The notes under the pieces are model-generated. The model saw only the letters and a list, made by a program, of their open reading frames with translations, was not told where the DNA came from and searched no databases. Shown piece after piece: positions 34,446-42,138 of a DNA stretch of 64,000 nucleotides. The first letter of the stretch is position 1; the number at the start of each line of letters is the position of its first letter. Source of the DNA: Ruminococcus sp. (GTDB taxonomy: Bacteria > Bacillota > Clostridia > Oscillospirales > Ruminococcaceae); NCBI GenBank assembly GCA_021770655.1, contig JAETQO010000004.1:50287-114286 (forward strand), written 5' to 3'. Made by a program: the position numbers and the translations under genes.

Positions 34446-34687
34446 ACAGATTCGGAAAAATTCTACCTCACATAACTATCATTCTTGCGGGTATGTTCAT
34501 TGTTTTCTGGATATTGGATGTGCTTAACCCGACGATGAATTTCATTAACCGCAAAATATCCAATAAGCTTTTGCTTATATTCTGCATACTTTCGATTATC
34601 ACTTCTATAATGAATGTTTACTATGAGCGAAAATGCGCCAAACATGAAGCCCAGAACGATATCCAAAAAGAAAATCAGTCCGAATAG
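34442..34687 (+). CDS. Small two-helix membrane protein
   Basis: An 81-residue protein with two hydrophobic helices (ITIILAGMFIVFWILDVL and LLLIFCILSIITSIMNVYY) and a polar, charged C-terminal tail. The start overlaps the phosphodiester glycosidase gene by 4 nt (ATGA). Not recognised as a named family, but it is probably a functional partner in this three-gene surface-glycan operon. The stop codon lies in the loop of the terminator. Confidence 0.75.
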   Translation: MNRFGKILPHITIILAGMFIVFWILDVLNPTMNFINRKISNKLLLIFCILSIITSIMNVYYERKCAKHEAQNDIQKENQSE

Positions 34688-34700
34688 GGCTGATTTTTTT
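34672..34700 (+). terminator. Terminator of the GT2 operon
   Basis: AAATCAG pairs with CTGATTT around a loop containing the preceding gene's stop codon, followed by seven T. Confidence 0.8.
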
Positions 34701-34780
34701 AAAATATTTTAAAAGTACCCAATGAAACTATCAATTTCTGCACTTTATTTATGAAAGCAGTCAAGGGCGGTGAATATACA

Positions 34781-36325
34781 ATGGATAAGTCAATTATTGC
34801 CGAATATACCGACAAAGTATATGCATATGCAGTAAGTAAAACCTTTTCAAACGACGAAGCGGAGGAATTATCTCAGGAAATTCTTCTTACGGCAATTTCG
34901 GAACTTTCAAAGCTGCGTGATGAAAGCCGTTTTGAACCGTGGCTATGGTCGCTTGCGTCAAATGTCGCAAAAATGTTCCGAAGAGGCATGGGCAAACAGC
35001 GCGCGATGTATGTCTATGACGCTCCGTACGAATTTATTGAAGATGATGTATTATCTGATTCCGATGAAGAGCTGTATGCATTGCTTCGTGAAAAAATAGC
35101 TATGCTTGCAAGAATTTACCGGGACATTGTTATACTGTATTACTATGACGGACTTTCTACAAAACAAATCGCCGAACAGCTTAAAATTCCCGAAGGTACA
35201 GTAACATGGCGGCTTTCGGAGGCTCGGCGAAAACTCAAAAAGGAGTGTGTGAAAATGAACGAAACTGCATTAAGACCAATAAAAATGAAAATTGATATTT
35301 ACGGCGAAGGTGACTATAACGGTACATCAAAACCCTTTCCAAGCGAATATATTAATGACGCTCTTTCGCAGAATATTTTGTATTACTGCTATGAAAAGCC
35401 CCATAACATCGAAGAACTTTCAAAGCTTTGCGGAGTACCTGCATATTATATCGAAGATAGAATTAACAATCTGGTAAAGCGTTGTGCAGTCATTCAGCCT
35501 GTCAAGGGAAAATATCAGACAGACTTTATCATCTGGACGGATAAATACGGAAAATACTGCGAGGAAAACGCAGAAAACGCCCTTATGCCTATCATGGATA
35601 AATTGATCTCTGCGCTTGAAGAACTTTATCAGAAAGCCGACAAGATAGACTTTTACCGTGCCGATAAAAAAGCTAATGAGTTGAAATTTCTGTACGGAGT
35701 AATGGCTTTCGACTATCTTAGCTTTAAGTACAGCAATATTGAGCATCCGGGTAGACCGATCAACTACGACGGAAATAAATGGCGTTACATAGGATATATG
35801 GAAAGCGGTAAATACCACAGAACAGGCATTGGACATCAATGTTGTTCCAATCATGGTACTGACGGCACCTTCAGACATGACGTTTATGCCGTAAACGGAT
35901 TTGTTTTCAGAGATATGATGTACGACACTTATATAAACGCCTGCGAAGATATTTTAAACAGCGGCAAAGCAAAGGATGAGGAGAGCGCCGCTAATGCGAT
36001 AAAGAGCGGTTATATAATCAGACGTGAGAACGGAGAACTGTTCGTGACTGTTCCGTCGTTTACCAAGGAACAGAAAGCAAAATTCAATGAAATTACCAAC
36101 GATATTTTCTATCCGCTTATTCCTGAATATTCGGAAATTGTCAAGAGCTTTGTTTCTGGATACAAAAAACTATTTCCAAAACACCTTGAAGATGACGCAC
36201 AAAGAATGTGCGCAGGATTTTTCACAGGTTTTTATGATACTGTTTCAAACTACTGCGTTAAAAAAGGAATTTTACAAAAGCCTGCGGAGGGCAGCATATG
36301 CGATGTTCTTATTCAATTTAAATAA
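34781..36325 (+). CDS. ECF-like sigma factor with large C-terminal extension
   Basis: A 514-residue protein. Residues ~1-75 form sigma region 2 (YAYAVSKTFSNDEAEELSQEILLTAISEL...WLWSLASNVAKMFRR) and ~95-165 sigma region 4 (YRDIVILYYYDGLSTKQIAEQLKIPEGTVTWRLSEARRKLKK). The remaining ~350 residues include a winged-helix-like segment (ILYYCYEKPHNIEELSKLCGVPAYYIEDRINNLVKR, ~190-235) and an unrecognised region with a HQCCSNHGTDG motif. Ordinary ECF factors are about 170-200 residues, so the extension may replace an anti-sigma partner; none is encoded nearby. ATG 34781 follows GGGCGGTG. Monocistronic. Confidence 0.8.
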   Translation: MDKSIIAEYTDKVYAYAVSKTFSNDEAEELSQEILLTAISELSKLRDESRFEPWLWSLASNVAKMFRRGMGKQRAMYVYDAPYEFIEDDVLSDSDEELYALLREKIAMLARIYRDIVILYYYDGLSTKQIAEQLKIPEGTVTWRLSEARRKLKKECVKMNETALRPIKMKIDIYGEGDYNGTSKPFPSEYINDALSQNILYYCYEKPHNIEELSKLCGVPAYYIEDRINNLVKRCAVIQPVKGKYQTDFIIWTDKYGKYCEENAENALMPIMDKLISALEELYQKADKIDFYRADKKANELKFLYGVMAFDYLSFKYSNIEHPGRPINYDGNKWRYIGYMESGKYHRTGIGHQCCSNHGTDGTFRHDVYAVNGFVFRDMMYDTYINACEDILNSGKAKDEESAANAIKSGYIIRRENGELFVTVPSFTKEQKAKFNEITNDIFYPLIPEYSEIVKSFVSGYKKLFPKHLEDDAQRMCAGFFTGFYDTVSNYCVKKGILQKPAEGSICDVLIQFK

Positions 36326-36334
36326 TATTGAAAC

Positions 36335-36371
36335 AAAAAAGGCTGTGCAGTTTATTTCTGCACAGCCTTTA
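36335..36371. terminator. Bidirectional terminator between sigma gene and tsf
   Basis: A perfect 13-bp stem AAAGGCTGTGCAG/CTGCACAGCCTTT (36338-36370). On the minus strand it is followed by TTTTGTTTC, so it is strongest for tsf; on the plus strand it ends the sigma-factor transcript. Confidence 0.88.
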
Positions 36372-36387
36372 GAACTGTAATTACCGA

Positions 36388-37308
36388 TTACTTAATCATT
36401 GAAGCAACTTCGTCTGCGAAATTGTCTTCTTTCTTCTCAACGCCTTCGCCCCTCTCGAAACGAACATACTCAACAACGTTGATAGAACCGCCGAGCTTCT
36501 TAGCTACAGAATCAACATACTTGCCGACAGTAGTCTTGTCATCCTTAACAAACGCCTGTTCAAGGAGACAGTTCTCGGAATAATATTTACCGATCTTACC
36601 GTCAATGATCTTGTGCTTAACCTGATCAGGCTTGCTTGCCATCTTAGGATCCTCAGCCATCTGAGCTAGCATGATCTCTCTCTCCTTATCAAGAGCATCA
36701 GCAGGAACAGAAGCCCTGTCAAGATATGCCGGATTCATAGCCGCAACCTGAAGTGCGCAGTCCTTACCGCAAGCGAGAAGCTCTGCGTTATCTGCGGCAA
36801 TGTCGGAATCAAGCTTAACCATTACGCCGATACTGCCTGCACCGTGAACGTAAGGAACAAGGATTCCTTCCATTCTCTTGAATCTTCTGATAACCATATT
36901 CTCTCTGATCTTGATGAAGAGATCCTGGAGAGTTTCCTCAACAGTCTTGTCTCCGCCGCTGATCTTTGTAGCCTTAAGAGACTCAACATCAGCAGGATCA
37001 GACTCGATGATTGTATCGGCAACTGCTGCGACGAAAGACTTGAATTCCTCGTTGTTTGCAGCAAAGTCTGTTTCAATGTTAACTTCGAGAACGCAGCCTG
37101 CGTTACCCTTTACTACGGCTGTGCAGATACCCTCTGCCGCAACTCTGCCGCTCTTCTTAGCCTGTGTTGCAAGACCCTTCTCACGAAGGATCGTAACAGC
37201 CTTTTCCATATCTCCGTCAGCCTCAACAAGCGCCTTCTTGCAATCCATCATGCCTACGCCTGTAGCTGTCATAAGTTCTTTGATTTCCGAAACGGATACC
37301 TTTCCCAT
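36388..37308 (-). CDS. tsf: Translation elongation factor Ts
   Basis: A 306-residue nucleotide-exchange factor for EF-Tu. N-terminal UBA-like module (VSEIKELMTATGVGMMDCKKALVEADGDMEKAVTILREKGL) contains the typical TGxGMMDCKKAL; the dimerisation core follows with NIETDFAANNEEF, the EF-Tu-contacting segment, and a C-terminal module. AGGAGG lies 7 nt before the ATG. Second gene of the rpsB-tsf operon after a 77-nt gap. Full length. Confidence 0.97.
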   Translation of the reverse strand: MGKVSVSEIKELMTATGVGMMDCKKALVEADGDMEKAVTILREKGLATQAKKSGRVAAEGICTAVVKGNAGCVLEVNIETDFAANNEEFKSFVAAVADTIIESDPADVESLKATKISGGDKTVEETLQDLFIKIRENMVIRRFKRMEGILVPYVHGAGSIGVMVKLDSDIAADNAELLACGKDCALQVAAMNPAYLDRASVPADALDKEREIMLAQMAEDPKMASKPDQVKHKIIDGKIGKYYSENCLLEQAFVKDDKTTVGKYVDSVAKKLGGSINVVEYVRFERGEGVEKKEDNFADEVASMIK

Positions 37309-37385
37309 TGTAATTCCTCCTAAAGTGTTTTATACCGAAATAAGGCAGACAAATATTCAATAAATGCCTGCCTGAGTTTCAACTA

Positions 37386-38129
37386 TTATTCAGCAGACTC
37401 GTCAGTCTCTTCAACCTTCTCTGCTTCTTCTGCGGACTCAGCGTCCTCGCCCTGTCTGCCCTCGATGATAGCGTTAGCCATACAGCCTGCAATAAGCTTT
37501 ACTGCTCTGATAGCGTCATCGTTACCAGGGATAACATAGTCAACATCGTCAGGATCACAGTTTGTGTCAACGATCGCAACTACAGGGATACCAAGCTTCT
37601 TAGCCTCAGCTACAGCGATCTTTTCTTTTCTTGGGTCAACAACGAAAAGTGCGCCCGGAAGCTTCTTCATGTTCTTGATACCGCCGAGGAATTTCTCAAG
37701 TTTCTCGATCTCGAGATTGAGCTTAACAACTTCCTTCTTAGGCAGAAGATCGAAAGTGCCGTCTGTCTCCATATTGTGGAGCTGTTCAAGTCTCTTTATT
37801 CTCTGCTGGATAGTCTTGAAGTTGGTCATCATACCGCCAAGCCATCTGGCGTTTACATAATGTGCGTTTGCTCTGAGCGCCTCTTCCTTGATAGAGTCGC
37901 CTGCCTGCTTCTTAGTACCTACGAAAAGTACCTCTTCTCCGTTTGCGGAAAGATCGCGGATAAACATATAAGCTTCTTCGAGCTTCTTAACGGTCTTCTG
38001 AAGATCGATAATGTAAATTCCGTTTCTTTCTGTGAAAATGTACGGTGCCATTTTCGGATTCCATCTTCTTGTCTGGTGACCAAAATGTACACCGGCTTCA
38101 AGAAGCTGCTTCATTGATACTACTCCCAT
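37386..38129 (-). CDS. rpsB: 30S ribosomal protein S2
   Basis: A 247-residue S2 protein. Signature sequences: [66 protein letters not shown] and [25 protein letters not shown]. An acidic C-terminal tail ([20 protein letters not shown]) extends past the fold, common in Clostridia. ATG 38129 is chosen over 38165 because AGGAGG lies 8 nt upstream. Transcribed from a strong promoter with a ~125-nt structured leader. Confidence 0.97.
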   Translation of the reverse strand: MGVVSMKQLLEAGVHFGHQTRRWNPKMAPYIFTERNGIYIIDLQKTVKKLEEAYMFIRDLSANGEEVLFVGTKKQAGDSIKEEALRANAHYVNARWLGGMMTNFKTIQQRIKRLEQLHNMETDGTFDLLPKKEVVKLNLEIEKLEKFLGGIKNMKKLPGALFVVDPRKEKIAVAEAKKLGIPVVAIVDTNCDPDDVDYVIPGNDDAIRAVKLIAGCMANAIIEGRQGEDAESAEEAEKVEETDESAE

Positions 38130-38252
38130 TGTAGTAACCTCCTGTTTGGTTTTAAATTTCCGCATTTATGCGGATCACTTATCCTCCGGACGGCTTAAAT
38201 TGCCTTCACCTGCTATGCAGGACCAACAGCAAAACCTATCCGTGCGAATTGC
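38130..38252 (-). promoter_or_regulatory. Structured 5' leader of rpsB
   Basis: About 120 nt of untranslated leader between the predicted transcription start and rpsB. It can form at least two hairpins on the minus strand: CCTGCATAGCAGG (around 38208-38222) and CCGCATAAATGCGG (around 38158-38173). Ribosomal-protein leaders are often bound by their own protein; autoregulation by S2 is a hypothesis only. Confidence 0.45.
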
Positions 38253-38258
38253 TTTAAT

Positions 38259-38287
38259 ATTATACCATACTTTTATCCATTTTGCAA
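38259..38287 (-). promoter_or_regulatory. Vegetative promoter of rpsB-tsf
   Basis: On the minus strand: TTGCAA (38282-38287), 17-bp spacer, TATAAT (38259-38264). Confidence 0.85.
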
Positions 38288-38301
38288 GAGAAGTACAGAA
38301 A

Positions 38302-38592
38302 CTATTTTAACAAATTTTCAACCTTATAAGACCTTGATTTTGTACATACTGCCTCCTCTGAAAAATTCACAAGAATGGTATCCTCCCCTATCAGCTCGAT
38401 ATTACTGCATTTTATTACTATATCCTCATCTCTTCCCATTATTCCGAACGCTCTGGGCTTACCATAGACTATAAGCGAGACGATGTTACTGCTGGCTGTA
38501 TCCATTTCAATATCGTCTACATAACCGATTTTCAGCCCTGTTTTCATATTCACGACCTCTTTGTTCCTAAGACTTGAAAAACTGCAGATCAT
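38302..38592 (-). CDS. YlmC/YmxH family sporulation protein (PRC-barrel)
   Basis: A 96-residue protein of the YlmC/YmxH family. The N-terminus MICSFSSLRNKEVVNMKTGLKIGYVDDIEMD matches the family's (L)RNKEVIN-x-x-x-G-x-x-(I/L)-GxVxD pattern, within a PRC-barrel fold. Family members are found near sigG in Clostridia and are linked to sporulation; the molecular role is unknown. ATG 38592 gives the family start, though only GGGCG is seen upstream; a stronger GGAGGGAGG at ~38629-38637 does not precede an obvious start codon. The spo0A-like gene lies upstream and sigG beyond it. Confidence 0.82.
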   Translation of the reverse strand: MICSFSSLRNKEVVNMKTGLKIGYVDDIEMDTASSNIVSLIVYGKPRAFGIMGRDEDIVIKCSNIELIGEDTILVNFSEEAVCTKSRSYKVENLLK

Positions 38593-38645
38593 AAACACGC
38601 CCGTACCGTAAAAATACGATGCAGACTTACCTCCCTCCACAAACA

Positions 38646-38680
38646 CGGCGCATAGCCTTTTTAAAAAAGTCTATGCGCCG
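38646..38680 (-). terminator. Hairpin after the Spo0A-like gene
   Basis: CGGCGCATAG and CTATGCGCCG form a perfect 10-bp stem with an A/T-rich extension at the loop. There is no following T-tract on either strand, so termination is likely but not certain. Confidence 0.55.
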
Positions 38681-38690
38681 CGAGGCTTGT

Positions 38691-39470
38691 TTAATGACCG
38701 TTAGTCTTATAATATTTTATGAAAATATCCATATATTTTTCTTTTATCAGTTCGACCGCCTGCGCTATGTACACTGAGTTCGTAGGCTTCACACCGGATT
38801 CTGCGCAAACCGGAAAGTGTTTTCTTTTATCTTCGTCGGAAAGTTTCTTCCAAGCCGAATTGATCGCAGTCCGTATTGAATGTTCTATGCAATGCACATT
38901 TTTGTCATACTTCTCGGCTGTCTCAGGATAAAGCTGTGACTTTAAAGAAACCTTACCGTGATAGTTCATAAGCATATTAAATATACAATCTACCAAATAG
39001 CTGTAACCGTCACTGTTCGGCGAAACTTTTGTGGCTATTACGAAATCGGAAACAGCTTTATGTACCATTTCTTTAAAAGCGGGTATATCCAGCGGCAATT
39101 CTTCAAGTCTTTGCATTATATGTTCGCATACCGCAGGTGCGCTGTACGGAACACTGATACTTATTACTGAACCGCTGTCCAGCAACTGTCCTATTATCTC
39201 ACTGTCCTCATAAGTATAGATATTATAAAAAACAGGATGAATGCCATTTGATTTCAGCCTTTCGATAAAACTCACAGTCTTCTGATAACCTAACAAACAA
39301 CAGTTTAATATGATTATTTCAGGTGAATATTTTATCGCTCCAATCTCAAGATTTATGTCTTTGTTTTGACAGATAAAAACCTCGGTATTGTTTTTCTTCA
39401 ATTCATTGGCAAGCAGTTCATGCTGTCCTTCAAAGTCTTCTGCAATTAGAATAGTGTATTTTGAAAACAT
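38691..39470 (-). CDS. Spo0A-like regulator with degenerate receiver domain
   Basis: A 259-residue protein. The C-terminal half (~145-255) is a Spo0A effector domain: YLVDCIFNMLMNYHGKVSLKSQLYPETAEKYDKN, IEHSIRTAINSAWKKL and VKPTNSVYIAQAVELIKEKY with the recognition helix. The N-terminal receiver-like domain keeps E11/D12 but has Asn56 (IIILNCCLL) where the phosphoacceptor Asp is expected, and VPYS in place of the conserved Lys-Pro. It should therefore not be phosphorylated in the normal way. It may be a divergent or phosphorylation-independent Spo0A paralogue. It lies between ylmC and sigG. Confidence 0.78.
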   Translation of the reverse strand: MFSKYTILIAEDFEGQHELLANELKKNNTEVFICQNKDINLEIGAIKYSPEIIILNCCLLGYQKTVSFIERLKSNGIHPVFYNIYTYEDSEIIGQLLDSGSVISISVPYSAPAVCEHIMQRLEELPLDIPAFKEMVHKAVSDFVIATKVSPNSDGYSYLVDCIFNMLMNYHGKVSLKSQLYPETAEKYDKNVHCIEHSIRTAINSAWKKLSDEDKRKHFPVCAESGVKPTNSVYIAQAVELIKEKYMDIFIKYYKTNGH

Positions 39471-39660
39471 GACTTACTGCTCCTTAGGTTTGACGGCTTG
39501 TCGGACAGTTTCAGACTAAAGCTGTCCGTCCGACATAATAATTATATCAAATATGAAAATTATCAGCAATGTTTTGTAAAATTGTTCAGCATAGATTTAC
39601 TTTTAATACATGAAATACTATATCTGTATTAATATTGACGTAATATATGTCGAACATAGT

Positions 39661-40431
39661 CTAAAGTTGACTTTTGATCCTGTCCAAAGCGCCTTTTTCA
39701 AGCCTTGATACCTGCGCCTGTGATATGCCAATGCTTTTGGCAACTTCAACCTGCGTCTTGCCTTTGAAAAATCTGAGAAAAAGTATATTGCGCTCTCTTG
39801 GAAGAAGACTGTTGAGTGCGTCCTTCAATGAAAGCTCCTCCATCCAGCTTTTATCGTCGTAGCTGTCGCCAACTTGGTCAAGAACATAAAGCGTGTCACC
39901 GTTATCGGAATATACGGGTTCGTACAAAGAAATAGGGTCGGTGATCGATTCTAACGCTGTAACGACATCTGCTCGCTTTTCGCCTATTCTGCCGGCGATC
40001 TGTTCAACTGTCGGTTCTTCCTGATTTTCATTGATAAGCTGTTCTTTCGCCTGCATTGCTTTATATGCCAGATCTCTTAACGATCTTGAAACTCTCATAG
40101 GCTGATAATCCCTGAGATATCTTCTCAGCTCGCCCGCTATCATAGGTACGGCATAAGTAGAAAATCTCACGTCAAGGCTTGTATCAAAATTATCGATAGC
40201 CTTAATCAGTCCCACCACTCCGACCTGAAACAGATCGTCCGGAGACTCACAGCGGCTTACAAATTTCTGCAAAACGCTTAACACAAGACGCAAATTTCCG
40301 TTGATAAGTTCTTCTCTAGCTTTTTTGTCGCCTGCATGCGTCTTTTTCAGCAGTTCAATTTTTTCCGATTCCTTTAACGTTTTCAGATTGTTTGTATTTA
40401 CTCCGCTTATTTCAACTTTATTGTACTGCAT
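39661..40431 (-). CDS. sigG: RNA polymerase sporulation sigma factor sigma-G
   Basis: A 256-residue sigma factor for late forespore transcription. It begins MQYNKVEISGVNTNNL, the typical sigma-G start (KVEI-GVNTS-L), with region 2 (LINGNLRLVLSVLQKFVSRCESPDDLFQVGVVGLIKAIDNFD), region 3 and region 4 (LLPRERNILFLRFFKGKTQVEVAKSIGISQAQVSRLEK). Sigma-F is the main alternative, but the N-terminal signature favours sigma-G. ATG 40431 follows AGGAG; the open frame extends to 40554 without support. In Bacillus sigG follows sigE; here it is separated. Confidence 0.93.
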   Translation of the reverse strand: MQYNKVEISGVNTNNLKTLKESEKIELLKKTHAGDKKAREELINGNLRLVLSVLQKFVSRCESPDDLFQVGVVGLIKAIDNFDTSLDVRFSTYAVPMIAGELRRYLRDYQPMRVSRSLRDLAYKAMQAKEQLINENQEEPTVEQIAGRIGEKRADVVTALESITDPISLYEPVYSDNGDTLYVLDQVGDSYDDKSWMEELSLKDALNSLLPRERNILFLRFFKGKTQVEVAKSIGISQAQVSRLEKGALDRIKSQL

Positions 40432-40530
40432 AAACTTCTCCTGAACTTTGATAATATAATTATTACCAACACAGCGGTCAAGTATGCAGGAAAAAGCTTT
40501 CCAATTTGTACCTGAGCAAAAACAGTTCGT

Positions 40531-40574
40531 TAAAAAAGAAACTCCTTCCGGCATAGTTTACCGAAAGGAGTTTC
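40531..40574 (-). terminator. Terminator after the AIM24-family gene
   Basis: AAGAAACTCCTT pairs with AAGGAGTTTCTT (40537-40575), followed on the minus strand by TTTTAACG. It lies between a family I repeat and sigG; the 331-nt gap between sigG and the AIM24 gene holds only this terminator and the repeat. Confidence 0.7.
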
Positions 40575-40581
40575 TTCTAGA

Positions 40582-40748
40582 TAACACCGCACAACTATTG
40601 TGTGCGGATAACGCAGAAAAATTTTCGTTAGATTGTATAGAAACGACGTAGGAATACTTTGTCTTTCAAGGAGTTTCTGTGCAAGATAACGGATAATTGG
40701 CAAGTTAGACGTGCACAAAGCCGTTAGGCGGTAGTTGTGCGGTGTTAC
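40582..40748. repeat. Family I inverted-repeat element, copy C (expanded)
   Basis: Termini TAACACCGCACAACTA and TAGTTGTGCGGTGTTA are perfect 16-bp inverted repeats. Internally it matches the reverse complement of copy B (AATTGGCAAGTTAGACGTGC, AAAGCCGTTAGGCGG) but carries about 67 extra bases flanked by a GATAACG duplication. Confidence 0.8.
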
Positions 40749-40762
40749 CCCTATGTAATAAA

Positions 40763-41446
40763 TTACCTAGCAGAGCCTGTAGTAATATAAGGAGCAATAA
40801 CTTCTGCGAGCTTATCGGAAGGCATGGTCTGGAGCCATATCCTGCCCGGACCTGTGACCTTAGAATTGAAAAGTCCTTCTCCGCCGAACAGCATATTTTT
40901 AACACCCTTAACACGCTCTATCTCAATAGAGCAGGTCGCTTCCATAGCCGCAAGACAGCCTGTGTCTATCATCATAGTCTGTCCAGGTGCAAGCACATAG
41001 TCGATAACTGAGCCGTCAAATTCAAGGAATACTATTCCCCTGCCTGAAAAGCTCTGCATGATAAAACCTTCACCGCCGAAAAATCCTGCGCCAAGCTTTT
41101 TCTGGAAGAACATCTGCATATTAACGGACGTTTCAGAACCGAGAAAAGCGTGTTTCTGAGCCACGATCGGCATTTGGGAAACATCTACTGCCATGATCTC
41201 ACCCGGAAAGCTTGAAGCCATAGCTATCATGCCCGGACCTCCCTGCGCGGTATAAACGTTCTGGAACATGGACTCCCCCTGCAATGCTCTGGAGAACATT
41301 TTTCCTACTCCACCGCCGCCGTTGGTAGTCATCTCCAGATTTGGTGTCATCCAGCTCATTCCTCCCTTTTCAGTAACGAGCGACTCTCCCGGATCAAGAT
41401 AACAAATTGCTACCGGCATTGGCGCACCTTTGATTTCATACTTCAT
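40763..41446 (-). CDS. TIGR00266/AIM24 family protein
   Basis: A 227-residue protein of the TIGR00266 (AIM24-like) family, a beta-sandwich with trimeric pseudo-symmetry. Typical glycine-rich segments: GESLVTEKGGMSWM, SSFPGEIMAVDVSQ, KKLGAGFFGGEGFIMQSFSGRGIVFLEFDG, VLAPGQTMMIDTGCLAAM and GGEGLFNSKVTGPGRIWLQTM. The function is unknown. ATG 41446 has GGGAGG 8 nt upstream; the frame's earlier start at 41488 lacks one. It is the last gene of an operon with a HAD phosphatase and an RNA methyltransferase. Confidence 0.9.
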   Translation of the reverse strand: MKYEIKGAPMPVAICYLDPGESLVTEKGGMSWMTPNLEMTTNGGGGVGKMFSRALQGESMFQNVYTAQGGPGMIAMASSFPGEIMAVDVSQMPIVAQKHAFLGSETSVNMQMFFQKKLGAGFFGGEGFIMQSFSGRGIVFLEFDGSVIDYVLAPGQTMMIDTGCLAAMEATCSIEIERVKGVKNMLFGGEGLFNSKVTGPGRIWLQTMPSDKLAEVIAPYITTGSAR

Positions 41447-41462
41447 ATGAAATACCTCCCTT

Positions 41463-42131
41463 TTATTTTTTGAAATATTCGAGGACATCTGATAAGCTGT
41501 CCATCTTTTTGTACACCATTGACATTATCTCATCAGTCGGCGGAATCAGATCCGGCACCATAATTGCCATCATTCCCGCTCTGTAAGCCGACTTAATACC
41601 ATTGTATGAATCTTCTATTGCCACCGTATATTCCGATCTGATGCCCAGCTTTTCACAGGCAAGCAGATAAATATCAGGTTCGGGCTTTGAATGCTTTATC
41701 ATATCTCCTCCGACTATCACCTGAAAATAATCTCTCAGGTCGGCATCTTCAAGATGTGAAATCACGCCGTTATAAGATGTAGAAGAGGCAAGTCCTACCT
41801 TGACACCATTCTCATACAGATATACAAGCAGTTCTCTCGCTCCCTTTTTTAAAGGAAGTCCCCCTTGAGAGATTATTTCTGCAAAAACTGCTTTAGCCTC
41901 ATCGTAAAGCTTAGGAATTGAGACCTTATCTCCATATGCGTCCTCTAAAATTTTCATCGTATCCACTGTACTTCTGCCAATACACTTCATTGCGTTTTCT
42001 TTGACATTTTTAAGACCGTACTTTTCGCCGAGCCTTTCCCAGCTTTCAAGTCCGACTTTTTCGCTGTCAAAAATAACGCCGTCCATATCAAATATTATGC
42101 CGTCAAGATCGTTTAAATTACAGTTCATCAT
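41463..42131 (-). CDS. HAD-superfamily sugar phosphatase / beta-phosphoglucomutase-like
   Basis: A 222-residue HAD subfamily IA hydrolase. Motif I is FDMDGVIFDSE (nucleophile Asp and acid/base Asp), motif II VGLASSTSYNG, motif III Lys in HSKPEPDIYL, and motif IV AIEDSYNGIKSAYRAG. The helical cap domain lies between motifs I and II (~20-95). The motifs fit phosphatases or beta-phosphoglucomutases acting on small sugar phosphates. Two ATGs in a row (42131, 42128) follow AGAGGGTG. Starts 7 nt after the methyltransferase gene ends. Confidence 0.9.
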   Translation of the reverse strand: MMNCNLNDLDGIIFDMDGVIFDSEKVGLESWERLGEKYGLKNVKENAMKCIGRSTVDTMKILEDAYGDKVSIPKLYDEAKAVFAEIISQGGLPLKKGARELLVYLYENGVKVGLASSTSYNGVISHLEDADLRDYFQVIVGGDMIKHSKPEPDIYLLACEKLGIRSEYTVAIEDSYNGIKSAYRAGMMAIMVPDLIPPTDEIMSMVYKKMDSLSDVLEYFKK

Positions 42132-42138
42132 ACACCCT

